The notes under the pieces: generated by a model
Databases searched by the model: none
The model's input: only the letters and a program-made list of their open reading frames with translations
What the model was told of the DNA's origin: nothing
Source of the DNA: Burkholderiales bacterium
Lineage (GTDB): Bacteria; Pseudomonadota; Gammaproteobacteria; Burkholderiales; WYBJ01
Direction: 5' to 3'
Assembly: GCA_022841915.1 (NCBI GenBank)
Contig: JALHQN010000010.1
Coordinates: 37,426-101,425 of the forward strand
DNA: 64,000 nucleotides
Shown here: in pieces, positions 35,748 to 43,057 of the stretch
Position numbering within the stretch: position 1 is the stretch's first letter
Layout: every line of letters begins with the position of its first letter
Program-made: the position numbers and the translations under genes

Positions 35748-36584
35748 GTGAATCACCGCAGCAAAACCCTGATCTATGGCATCGCCGCACTGGCGTTGCT
35801 GGCCGCAAGTGTCGCGACAACCGCCCAGACCACCGAAGTCCTGCTCGATCAGGCCATCGCCGGCGAGCATCGTTCCAGCGCCGGCAAGGCGCGCGACAAG
35901 TATCGGCATCCCCGCGAAACCCTGTTGTTCTTCGGTCTCAGGTCGGACATGACCGTGGTCGAAATCTGGCCCGCGGGCGGCTGGTACACACACATTCTGG
36001 CGCCTGTGTTGCGCGACAAGGGCAAGTTGTATCTCGCGCACGTGGCGATCGAAAATCCCAAGCTTGAAAACTGGCAGCGCGAGTCGCGCGAACAACTTGC
36101 TGCGGTTATGGCAGGCAATCCGGAGGTCTACGGCAAACCGCTGTTCACGTCGCTCGGCCCCCCCGAGTACGTGGCCATCGCGCCGCCGGGCAGCGCGGAC
36201 TTGGTCCTGACCTTTCGCAATGTGCACAACTGGAGCAAGCAAAGAACCGATGCGCAGGTGTTCAAGGCGTTTTTCGATGCGCTCAAGCCGGGTGGCGTTC
36301 TCGGCGTGGTGGAGCATCGCGCGAAACCCGATACGCCGTTCGAGCAAATGGTGGCTTCCGGCTATATGACTGAGGACTACGTGATTGCGCTGGCGCAAAA
36401 GGCAGGCTTCAGATTGATCGCGAAATCGGAGGTGAACGCCAATCCCAGGGACAGCAAGGATCACCCCCACGGAGTGTGGACGTTGCCGCCTATGCGGCGC
36501 GGCTTTTTTCTGGATGCGCAGAAGTATCTCGACATTGGCGAATCCGATCGCATGACGCTCAAGTTCGAAAAGCCGAAGTCCTAA
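35748..36584 (+). CDS. exported class I SAM-dependent methyltransferase homologue (COG4798 type)
   Basis: 278-residue protein that resembles predicted methyltransferases of the COG4798 group. The N-terminus is a signal peptide (positively charged start, hydrophobic LIYGIAALALLAASVATTA, cleavage near AQT), so the mature protein should sit in the periplasm, where no SAM pool is known. The Rossmann-like part has MTVVEIWPAGGWYTHILAPVL, where the usual glycine-rich SAM loop DxGxGxG is changed to EIWPAGG, and ADLVLTFRNVHNW at the motif-IV position. I chose the GTG at 35,748 because translation there gives a clean signal peptide; earlier in-frame codons belong to the repeat. It may bind another ligand or be an enzyme of unknown reaction. 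Confidence 0.75.
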   Translation: MNHRSKTLIYGIAALALLAASVATTAQTTEVLLDQAIAGEHRSSAGKARDKYRHPRETLLFFGLRSDMTVVEIWPAGGWYTHILAPVLRDKGKLYLAHVAIENPKLENWQRESREQLAAVMAGNPEVYGKPLFTSLGPPEYVAIAPPGSADLVLTFRNVHNWSKQRTDAQVFKAFFDALKPGGVLGVVEHRAKPDTPFEQMVASGYMTEDYVIALAQKAGFRLIAKSEVNANPRDSKDHPHGVWTLPPMRRGFFLDAQKYLDIGESDRMTLKFEKPKS

Positions 36585-36694
36585 AACGTGTTTGGAACTC
36601 TGGCATCTGCGATAGCCAGCATTGTTGCTGGGCACGCGCGGCGGCTGGAACAGCTGTGCCGCTACATCATCGGCCGGTGCGCTCGAAGGGATCA

Positions 36695-36733
36695 GGTCTT
36701 GCAATCATGCGTCGATTGCTTGATTGCAAGACC
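36695..36733. repeat. dispersed hairpin repeat (family 1), copy b
   Basis: GGTCTTGCAATCA and TGATTGCAAGACC form a 13-bp perfect stem around a 13-bp centre. It has the same flanks as copy a (CTCGAAGGGATCAG and CCCTAGGCA). It lies 63 bp before family-2 copy 3. Confidence 0.85.
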
Positions 36734-36796
36734 CCTAGGCAACTAGGCACGCTACCTGCGCGTGCGCCGCCGCGCGCCCCGGCGCGCCCGGCGCCT

Positions 36797-37036
36797 CTCG
36801 TGCACGCGGCCTGATCCGAAAACATTACGACGGTTCGGCGACAGGATCGACAAGCTCGCTCGGCCCGCGTTCGTGTGACGGCGTCAAAGCGCGGCGGAGG
36901 AACGCCCATTGGGGTCGAGGCCGCGCTTGTATCGTCACTGCGAAGGAGAATTTCTCACCAGTGAGTGCGCGGTTGACTGCTCGCCGCACAGCGGTTGCAG
37001 TGCCAACGTTAGAAAAATGTCGTTTGAAATTCCTAT
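36797..37036 (+). repeat. promoter-carrying repeat (family 2), copy 3
   Basis: The most divergent of the three full-length copies, still alignable along its whole length (CGACGGTTC, GCTCGGCCCG, GCGTCAAA, GCGCGCTTGTATC, GCGCGGTTGAC, GAAATTCCTATTCGCC). It contains TTGACT (36,973-36,978), 17 nt, TGCAGT (36,996-37,001). It ends at the stop codon of a minus-strand autotransporter remnant, so no intact gene follows. Confidence 0.75.
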
Positions 37037-37040
37037 TCGC

Positions 37041-37230
37041 CTAAAAGGCGACTTGATACGACACGTTCACCCAATGACTGGGCGCGGACCCTTGCGTGGT
37101 GGCGTTGAGAAATGCGGTCACGGCTCCCGCGGTAAGCTTTGCTTCAACCCCAGCGCCTCCACGCAACCAAGCACGCTTCACCTGTTGTCCGGCTAAGTCA
37201 AAGCCGAACAAGCCGATGACCTCGCCGATG
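37041..37230 (-). pseudogene. autotransporter beta-barrel domain, C-terminal remnant
   Basis: About 62 codons matching the end of an outer-membrane autotransporter barrel: AWLRGGAGVEAKLTAG followed by alternating strands and a terminal VSYQVAF ending in phenylalanine, the outer-membrane insertion signal. There is no passenger or start. The frame runs open into the 62-bp repeated block (37,231-37,295), which is also found, without the barrel part, at 32,929, so the gene was cut at that block. Not expected to be functional. Confidence 0.65.
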
Positions 37231-37327
37231 GTCGAAGGGCGGGCGGCCATGCCAAGGGCCAGGTCGTGCTGCCACTTGAAGGCCTCGGTCAGGACAGTAC
37301 CACTCGAATCGTTATGCCACCCCGGGC
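37231..37327 (-). repeat. 62-bp repeated block plus inverted 32-bp motif, copy 2
   Basis: Block 37,231-37,295 corresponds to 32,929-32,993. The adjoining 37,296-37,327 is the exact reverse complement of 32,995-33,026. Both junctions are sharp. On the minus strand the block encodes LTEAFKWQHDLALGMAARPS in frame with the autotransporter remnant. Confidence 0.8.
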
Positions 37328-37373
37328 GTCCCGACGTGCTCACCGCAGTGGGCGTCCGCTGCTTTGCCTGAGC

Positions 37374-37484
37374 GGACGTTCGACTGCGGCATCGTGTCAG
37401 TCAGCAACGCCACGGATACCGGCCGCTCGGGGTGAGTCGATTGGAACCGCAGCTCCTCGATCAGTCGAACGCGAACTATCGACC
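37374..37484 (-). repeat. family-3 repeat, inverted copy
   Basis: About 105-110 bp that match 42,519-42,630 on the opposite strand at roughly 85 percent, including GACTGATCGAG, CCAATCGACTC and GACTGACACGATG. When read on its sense strand both copies encode the same short peptide pattern (RVRLIEKL/EL, F-Q-S-T, VSVAL, TDTM) in one frame, hinting at a protein-coding ancestor. Confidence 0.7.
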
Positions 37485-37629
37485 GTGAGCAGTCGAACGC
37501 GCTCAAAGGGCTTGAACGACAGCAATCAGAATCGAGCGGTCACCTGGAGCGCGAATCGACGGTCGCCGAACCGGCCTTGTGCAACGCTTCGCATAAGGCC
37601 GCATAGCTTCTGTTGATCTCACGTCGGAT

Positions 37630-38778
37630 TCAGATGTTGGCATCGTGTGAATGGGGATTCGTACGGACGTCACGAGCGATGGGGAGTCGCCTACGAAAGG
37701 TGCCCAAGAGGACAAGTGCCCCAAAGAGCATCGTCCAAATGCGCGCTGGTTCGGGTACAGGAGTAAGAATGAACGCCCGTAGCCCGTGATTATCACGCAA
37801 ACCAACACCGACGATTTCTCCGCGGTTATTGATGTCCCAAGCTTCAAGTAAGGTCCAATCATCACCGTTTGTCACTAGGCTGTTTAGATCATAGGCCATG
37901 GCGTTCTCCCAGAGTAACGCACGATGTGCGCCCTGGTTGCGGCTCGGGAAAAATCCGACAGGTCCACCAAAGCCAACCACCGTGTTTGCGTCGTTTATCC
38001 CAACCGCCACACTGCCATCGAATCCGGTCGGATTCGAAAGAAGATTCATCACGCCGGACACCCACAGTACTGCTTGAAACGACTGACCAGGTGCGGATGG
38101 AATCGCAGAAACAATGTTTCCAGCAATGCCGTTCGTGTCGTTTATTGCGCGGGCGCTCGCGTTTGAAGCGAGTTCCACGGGTGTATCCGCAACCCAGATG
38201 ACCGCTGCGCCCCCGCTCTGCCCTACGATGTCTCCCCTGCCATTGATGGCAAGAGCTCGACTGAAGGAATCATTCTGACCTAATCTAGGTAGCGCTGTAA
38301 CGGTTCCATTACGGATGTATGCAGCAGTCTCGAAGGGATTCCCTGACCCGACGATGACAGCATCGTCGCTAATTCCGAAGGGAACGAAATTCAGCCCACC
38401 GGGCAATGCGGACAAGTCAGTTACTGTTGCGCCGTTCCATAGTACCCCGCGAAAATTCGCCGCCCCAACGATCTGCCCAGCGCCATTTATCCCATAAGCT
38501 CCCGCTAGAGAAGCACTTCCGGAGGGAAGCGGCAACACTTCTATGCCATTGCCGGCACTCCAACGGAACGCGTTTGAACTCGATGCGTCAGTGTTGTAGC
38601 TGTCGCCAATGACCTGCCCAGAATCGTTTAGAGCGCGTGCAAAGCTGGCGTTGTCCGTCGGCAATACGCCAATATCGCGCACGGTGAACTGGACGGCGGC
38701 ATATGCGATCGGATTGCCGAAGAGTCCGAACGTCATGACGAGGAAGAGCAGATAGTGTTTGGCGTCGCGAGAATCCAT
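37630..38778 (-). CDS. PEP-CTERM sorted HAF-repeat protein
   Basis: Exported protein of 382 residues. The N-terminal signal peptide is about 1-27 (hydrophobic YLLFLVMTFGLFGNPIAYA). The body consists of HAF-type repeats, each about 40-50 residues with the pattern A-x-x-IN-x-x-G-x-IVG (for example AYGINGAGQIVGAA, ALAINGRGDIVGQS, AWDINNRGEIVGVG). Near the C-terminus is a PEP-CTERM anchor: VPEPA, a hydrophobic helix WTMLFGALVLLGTF and an RRR cluster, normally processed by exosortase. Here 15 or so extra residues follow the arginines, which is unusual. The ATG at 38,778 has AGGTGG 8 nt upstream; GTG 38,790 and ATG 38,784 are alternatives. No exosortase gene lies in the window. Confidence 0.85.
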   Translation of the reverse strand: MDSRDAKHYLLFLVMTFGLFGNPIAYAAVQFTVRDIGVLPTDNASFARALNDSGQVIGDSYNTDASSSNAFRWSAGNGIEVLPLPSGSASLAGAYGINGAGQIVGAANFRGVLWNGATVTDLSALPGGLNFVPFGISDDAVIVGSGNPFETAAYIRNGTVTALPRLGQNDSFSRALAINGRGDIVGQSGGAAVIWVADTPVELASNASARAINDTNGIAGNIVSAIPSAPGQSFQAVLWVSGVMNLLSNPTGFDGSVAVGINDANTVVGFGGPVGFFPSRNQGAHRALLWENAMAYDLNSLVTNGDDWTLLEAWDINNRGEIVGVGLRDNHGLRAFILTPVPEPARIWTMLFGALVLLGTFRRRLPIARDVRTNPHSHDANI

Positions 38779-39627
38779 TGTCATGGCCACCTACAGATCA
38801 GGGGTTGTTGAATCGTAAACCTCACAAGCATGCCGCATCTGTCATTACATGAGAATGTTACCGCACGAAGTCGTGAACGGCTCGTCCTATGGTCTGAATT
38901 GCCGCGGTATCCCCTATGATTCCGTGGTAAGGAGATGCGAAATTAGCCGCTTTCGAGGAGCCAACGAAGCGCTACCGTTGGGTGGTGCGGCGCGTTTCGA
39001 AGGGGAACAGACGGTCGAACGGCGGCTCAAGTAGAAAGGATTGGCGGCAGCAACTGTTCGGAGCCTACCTTCCCGGGGAGGTGTCCGAAAGCCGACGTTC
39101 GCCACTCCCCACGTCTGCACGGCCTGGTTTTGGCGAGCATGGCGCACTGCTATACCCGGCCATAAGCGGACGCTCACTTTTACTTTTCAGTTTAACGACG
39201 GATCGACACCCTATATCTGCCTGCGTGCGACCCTGCACACCGGCGCGGCGGCCGGCACTTTGTCAGGCGGCCTGATCCCCGACGGCAAGAAGGGCTTTGC
39301 AACGGCGCTGAAGGTTGCGCACGTGGGGGCAGCGTGCGTCGAAGTCAGGCAACTCGGGTCGATTCAGGGGGGGAATCGTCATTGAGAGCAGGGAATGGTT
39401 GCCACAGATCGCGTGATTGACCGCCTCTCGCACAGCTCGAAGGGGTCTTGCAATCTTGCATCGATTGCTTGATTGGAAGACCCCTAGGGAACTAGGGTGG
39501 GAAGCACGGGGCCGTCTCCAGGCTCACACCTCGTTGGAAAAGACTCCCTCTCGACCGCCCAGGCGGCGCGTATTAGACTTGGCCGCACGCAATACGGCCC
39601 CTCCGACATCAAAGCGAGCCCCGGACC
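38779..39627. other. non-coding spacer with unrecognised open frames
   Basis: About 850 bp upstream of the TauD-like gene. One plus-strand frame (39,041-39,385, 114 codons) has a segment TFQFNDGSTPYICLRATLH followed by DGKKGFATALKVAHVG that looks protein-like, but I recognise no family and see no ribosome-binding site. Family-1 hairpin copy c lies at 39,443-39,484. A TTGACC occurs near 39,415 but lacks a matching -10 element. Confidence 0.45.
39443..39484. repeat. dispersed hairpin repeat (family 1), copy c
   Basis: GGGGTCTTGCAATC and GATTGGAAGACCCC, a 14-bp stem with one mismatch, around a TTGCATCGATTGCTT centre. It is flanked by CTCGAA on the left and TAGGGAACTAGG on the right, as in copy b. 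It lies 144 bp before the TauD-like gene. Confidence 0.85.
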
Positions 39628-40620
39628 ATGCAGCATAAGACCAGCCCCCTGAACGGCGATTTCGGTGTGATGATCGAAGGCGTCAGCCGCCGCGATCTGA
39701 AAGACGCAACCTTCCAGCGCGAAGCCTATGATCTGTGGACCCGCCAGGGCGGCCTGCTGGCTGTCCGCGGCAACGATTTGGCCGCCATCCCGCCGGAAGA
39801 ACTGGTCGCCTGGTCCGAGGTTTTTGGCGCGGTGGAGTACGAGGGCATGACCGCCCGCGAAGACAAGTCGGTCAAAGGCTTTCCCATTCTGCGCATCGGC
39901 AACATCCGTGACGAGGCGGGCAATCTGAAGGCCTCCCTGGCGCGGGTGCCGCAGCTGCGCACCGATGACGACATCCGCTATAACCCGGAAACCCGCCGCC
40001 CGGTCTGGCATACGGACTCCACATTCCGCAAGCATCCGCCCATCGGCTCGGTCTTTCATTGCAAGATTGCGCCCGACGAAGGCGGCGAGACGCTGTTCGC
40101 CGACATGCGCACGGCCTACCAGCAGCTGGACGGCGCGACCAAGGCGAAGCTGGACGGGCTGGAAGCGGTGTGCTCGCAGGCCCATCACGACAAGAAGATC
40201 AACAACTACTCGCCGGACTATCCGATCCTGACGCCGGCGCAGCGGGCAGCCAATCCGCCGAACCGGGTGCCCATCGTCCTGAAACATCCGGTCAGCGGCG
40301 AGCCGGCGCTCTATGGCCTGAACTCCTCCACCTGCGCCATCCTGCCAAAAGGCCAGGAGATCGCGTCGGACGTGCTGGACGTTTGCGATCTGGAAGGCAC
40401 CGAGCACGAAAGCGTTCAGATTCTTCGCAGTCTGCTGCCCGCGATCACCGGGCCGGAATACACGGTGAAATGGTGCTGGCAGCCCGGCGATATCGTGGCC
40501 TGGGACAATCGCTGCACGATCCATTCCGCCACCGGTTACGACTATGAACGTTATAGCCGCGAGATGTGGCGCCTGACCCTGCTCGACCGCACGCGGGCGC
40601 CGAGAGCGGTGGCGGAATAG
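39628..40620 (+). CDS. TauD/TfdA family Fe(II)/2-oxoglutarate dioxygenase
   Basis: Non-haem iron dioxygenase of 330 residues. The facial triad is visible as H128-x-D130 (WHTDSTF) and H299 (NRCTIHSA), and the arginine that binds 2-oxoglutarate lies just after, in REMWRLTL. Members hydroxylate substrates such as taurine, 2,4-D or alkyl sulfates and release CO2 and succinate; which one is used here is unknown. Its pattern is nearer to TfdA/alpha-ketoglutarate-dependent 2,4-D dioxygenase relatives than to TauD. Flanked by repeats of family 1 on both sides, so it sits in a unit that could have been acquired. The TauE-type permease at 34.2 kb is the only possible transport partner. Confidence 0.88.
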   Translation: MQHKTSPLNGDFGVMIEGVSRRDLKDATFQREAYDLWTRQGGLLAVRGNDLAAIPPEELVAWSEVFGAVEYEGMTAREDKSVKGFPILRIGNIRDEAGNLKASLARVPQLRTDDDIRYNPETRRPVWHTDSTFRKHPPIGSVFHCKIAPDEGGETLFADMRTAYQQLDGATKAKLDGLEAVCSQAHHDKKINNYSPDYPILTPAQRAANPPNRVPIVLKHPVSGEPALYGLNSSTCAILPKGQEIASDVLDVCDLEGTEHESVQILRSLLPAITGPEYTVKWCWQPGDIVAWDNRCTIHSATGYDYERYSREMWRLTLLDRTRAPRAVAE

Positions 40621-40656
40621 CTGGCAAAGGCCCACTCCAGCGCACCCTAGGTGTCA

Positions 40657-40695
40657 GGTCTTGCAATCATGCATCGATTACGCGATTGCAAGACC
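40657..40695. repeat. dispersed hairpin repeat (family 1), inverted copy d
   Basis: GGTCTTGCAATC and GATTGCAAGACC with a 15-bp centre. The flanks are swapped compared with copies a-c (CCCTAGG on the left, CCCTTCGAG on the right), so this copy is in the opposite direction. It lies 45 bp before family-2 copy 2. Confidence 0.85.
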
Positions 40696-40740
40696 CCTTC
40701 GAGTCACGCACCTGTGCCTGCCCGCGCGTGCACATTCGCT

Positions 40741-40985
40741 CAACCACGCAACCTGACCCGAAATCACGCGACGGTTCCGCGGTAGAACCGACGGGCTTGC
40801 TCGGCCCGTGTTCGCGTGATGGCGTCAAAACACGGCTGGTGAACCCTCATTCGGGCCGATGCCGCGCTTGAATCGGCACGGCGAAGGGAGAAAGTTTTCG
40901 TCAGCGAGCGCGCGGTTGACCGCTCGTAGCACGGGGCATACAGTGCCGACCAGCGAAAATGGGGGTTTCGAGTAGCCTATTCGCA
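40741..40985 (+). repeat. promoter-carrying repeat (family 2), copy 2
   Basis: Matches copy 1 (35,481-35,727) at roughly 80 percent: CAACCACGCA, ACCGACGGGCTTGCTCGG, CTGGTGAACCCTCATT, CCGCGCTTGAATCG, GCGCGGTTGACCGCTCG. It carries TTGACC (40,916-40,921), 17 nt, TACAGT (40,939-40,944). The membrane zinc-ribbon gene starts 182 bp downstream in the same direction. Confidence 0.8.
40916..40944 (+). promoter_or_regulatory. sigma70-like promoter inside repeat copy 2
   Basis: TTGACC and TACAGT separated by 17 nt, identical to the elements in copy 1 and to those at 42,871-42,899. It is directed toward the gene at 41,167. The last conserved stretch of the repeat (CCTATTCGC) lies where a leader would begin. 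Confidence 0.5.
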
Positions 40986-41166
40986 ACGCGCGGGATGTAC
41001 GTGAACGCCCGGGCCTGAGCGGGTCGGTATCGGCTCGTGCCACCGGCGGGCCCTGGAACTACCGGGTCGAAGCAAAATGCCCTCCATGGTCTTCGTCATG
41101 CCCCGCGTGCTCCCGGTGGCGGGGCCACAATTCTGTGCATGCATCCGATCCAGAGGAGGAAACCCC

Positions 41167-42234
41167 ATGAGCAAATCCCTGCGCCTGTCTGAAAAGTGGT
41201 TCCGCCGCGGCCTATGGCTGGTAGCTTTCCTGTTCGCCTGGTTCCTCACCGGGCTGGGCAGCACCGTGGTGGGCGACCTGCCGCAGGTTGAACAGGTGCG
41301 CACCCTTCACGACTTCATGGACCCGCAGCGCACACCGGCGCTGCAGCAGACCATCCAGAACGCGGGCCGCGCCGCCGACGATGCAAAGGCCGCGCTGGAC
41401 CAGGCGCAGCTGCGCCACCAGACCGCCCAGGCCAGCAACCGCGCCGCGCGCGAGACCTTCAGCAACTGGCTGGCCACGCGGCAGGTGACACAGAAGCCCG
41501 AACAGGACAGCGAACTGATCGCCCGCACGAAGGAACTGGACGCCCTGCGCCAGGCCGAACGCGACGCGCTGGCGGCGGTTGAACAGCAGCAGCAGGCGGC
41601 GCTGGACGCCCGTCAGGCCCGCGACCGGGCCCAGGACGAACTGCGCACGCTGGAAGACGCCGCCCGCGGCGAATACCAGGCCGCCCAGCAGGCGCAGGAG
41701 CTGCGCGTTTTCGGCTACCGACTCGCGCTCACCCTGCCGCTGCTGGCGTCGGCCGGCTGGCTGTTCAAGAAGCACCGCAAGGGTGCGTCATGGCCCTTCG
41801 TCTGGGGCTTCATCTTCTTCGCGCTGTTCGCCTTTTTCGTCGAGCTGGTGCCCTACCTGCCCAGCTACGGTGGCTATGTGCGCTACATCGTGGGCATCGT
41901 GCTCACGGTGGTGGGCGGGCGCTACGCCATCGCTGCGCTGCAGCGCTATCTGGAGCGACAGAAGCAAGTCGAAGCCCTGCCCGACAACCAGCGCCGCCAG
42001 GGCATGGACTACGACCTGGCGCAGGCGCGGCTGGCCAAGAACGTCTGCCCCGGCTGCGAACGCACGGTGGACCTAAAAGACGGCAAGACCGACTTCTGCC
42101 CGCACTGCGGCTTGTGCCTGTTCGACCACTGCGGTTCGTGCAACACCCGCAAGAGTGCCTTCGCGCGTTACTGCTTTGCCTGCGGCACGTCGGCCAAGGG
42201 TGAGTCGGTGAGCGTCGAGGCCGGCGCCACCTGA
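41167..42234 (+). CDS. membrane protein with coiled coil and C-terminal zinc ribbon, unrecognised
   Basis: 355-residue protein that I cannot place in a named family. One N-terminal helix (about 17-38, GLWLVAFLFAWFLTGLGSTVVG) leads into a long charged, glutamine-rich coiled coil (about 70-175, rich in AARDRAQDELRTLE-like heptads). Three membrane helices follow at about 178-256, including FVWGFIFFALFAFFVELVPYL. The cytosolic tail has two zinc-binding pairs: CPGC, then CPHCGLC, and C-x2-C pairs in DHCGSCN and YCFACG. A strong ribosome-binding site (GAGGAGGAAA) precedes the ATG. It could be a signalling or membrane-organising protein. It follows repeat copy 2, which supplies a plausible promoter. 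Confidence 0.7.
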   Translation: MSKSLRLSEKWFRRGLWLVAFLFAWFLTGLGSTVVGDLPQVEQVRTLHDFMDPQRTPALQQTIQNAGRAADDAKAALDQAQLRHQTAQASNRAARETFSNWLATRQVTQKPEQDSELIARTKELDALRQAERDALAAVEQQQQAALDARQARDRAQDELRTLEDAARGEYQAAQQAQELRVFGYRLALTLPLLASAGWLFKKHRKGASWPFVWGFIFFALFAFFVELVPYLPSYGGYVRYIVGIVLTVVGGRYAIAALQRYLERQKQVEALPDNQRRQGMDYDLAQARLAKNVCPGCERTVDLKDGKTDFCPHCGLCLFDHCGSCNTRKSAFARYCFACGTSAKGESVSVEAGAT

Positions 42235-42518
42235 TGCCTCAGCCGGCGGCGCGCTCGGCTCGCCACAGCGGTCGCAAGGTCATTTGATCCTGGCCATATC
42301 TGTTCGATCGATCAGCATGCCGGGGGCTGCCGACGATCTTATAGACGTGCGACGCTGCAGTTGTGCCGCTGGGCGTTATCGAGTCGCACTTCGAATCCAA
42401 TGCATGCCGATGGAGTGGTTCTCGCCGCGCGCGATCGGGCTCCAGTAAAGAAGGACGCAACGGATGGCCGCTATGCGACGGCCATTTCCATAGGTTCTAC
42501 GGTTCTACGTCAGTAAAG

Positions 42519-42630
42519 GGTCGATGGTTCGCGTTCGACTGATCGAGAAGCTGCCGTTCCAATCGACTCCCCCCGAGCTGCAGGTGTCCGTGGCATTGAT
42601 GACTGACACGATGCTGCGGGCGAACGCCTG
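42519..42630 (+). repeat. family-3 repeat, direct copy
   Basis: About 110 bp. It matches the reverse complement of 37,374-37,484 at roughly 85 percent and shares a 60-bp core (ATCGAGAAGCTG, then AATCGACTC and CGAGC) with 45,577-45,636. Confidence 0.7.
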
Positions 42631-42870
42631 CTCGGCCGAAGTCCTGCCGCATAGTCGAACTGTCTCCGCCCCACCGTCTCGTACTCGGCCTAGGCGGTCA
42701 CACGGTGAGCGTCGAGTGTGTCACCGGTGATCGCTCGTTACCGGCCATTGGGGAGGCGCGACGGCGAACGTCGGCTTCTAGCATACGAACGGCGATTCGC
42801 GCGCAGGCGCCGCCGCACGCACCTTCGCGACGCTCCGAACTCATCGAGACGGTCTGATCACACCGTGCCG

Positions 42871-42899
42871 TTGACCGTTCCGAGTTCGGGCGATACAGT
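42871..42899 (+). promoter_or_regulatory. sigma70-like promoter, family-2 end only
   Basis: TTGACC (42,871-42,876), 17 nt, TACAGT (42,894-42,899), followed by GCGAACCAACGAATATG and CCTATTCG as in the family-2 repeats. The upstream 150 bp of the repeat are not recognisable here. The GST gene starts 158 bp downstream on the same strand. Confidence 0.45.
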
Positions 42900-43057
42900 G
42901 GAGCGAACCAACGAATATGTTTTGAGAAGCCTATTCGTGCGAGGCCTGTCAGGCACGGAGCCTGGGGGTCGTCGTTGTGTCGAATCGACCCCAGGCGGCA
43001 TACGCGCTGTCCTAGGGTGCTTGTATTCCAGAACCGCGGAAGGATCGGTGGCGCCCG

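Larger units (their letters stand above)
42235..43057. other. non-coding spacer with repeats
   Basis: About 820 bp without a recognisable gene. It holds a family-3 repeat (42,519-42,630) and, nearer the GST gene, the promoter-like pair at 42,871-42,899 followed by the conserved family-2 end (GAAGCCTATTCG). The first 280 bp show nothing I can name. Confidence 0.55.

Noticed and set aside
32995..37327. A phase-variable invertible DNA switch controlled by a site-specific recombinase.
   Set aside because: The inverted 32-bp motif would fit, but no invertase gene is in the window, and inversion of the whole 4.3-kb interval cannot be shown from one sequence.
39041..39385. A 114-codon plus-strand frame upstream of the TauD-like gene as a real gene.
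   Set aside because: One part looks protein-like, but there is no ribosome-binding site, no recognised family, and it lies in a repeat-rich spacer; left as an unresolved possibility.
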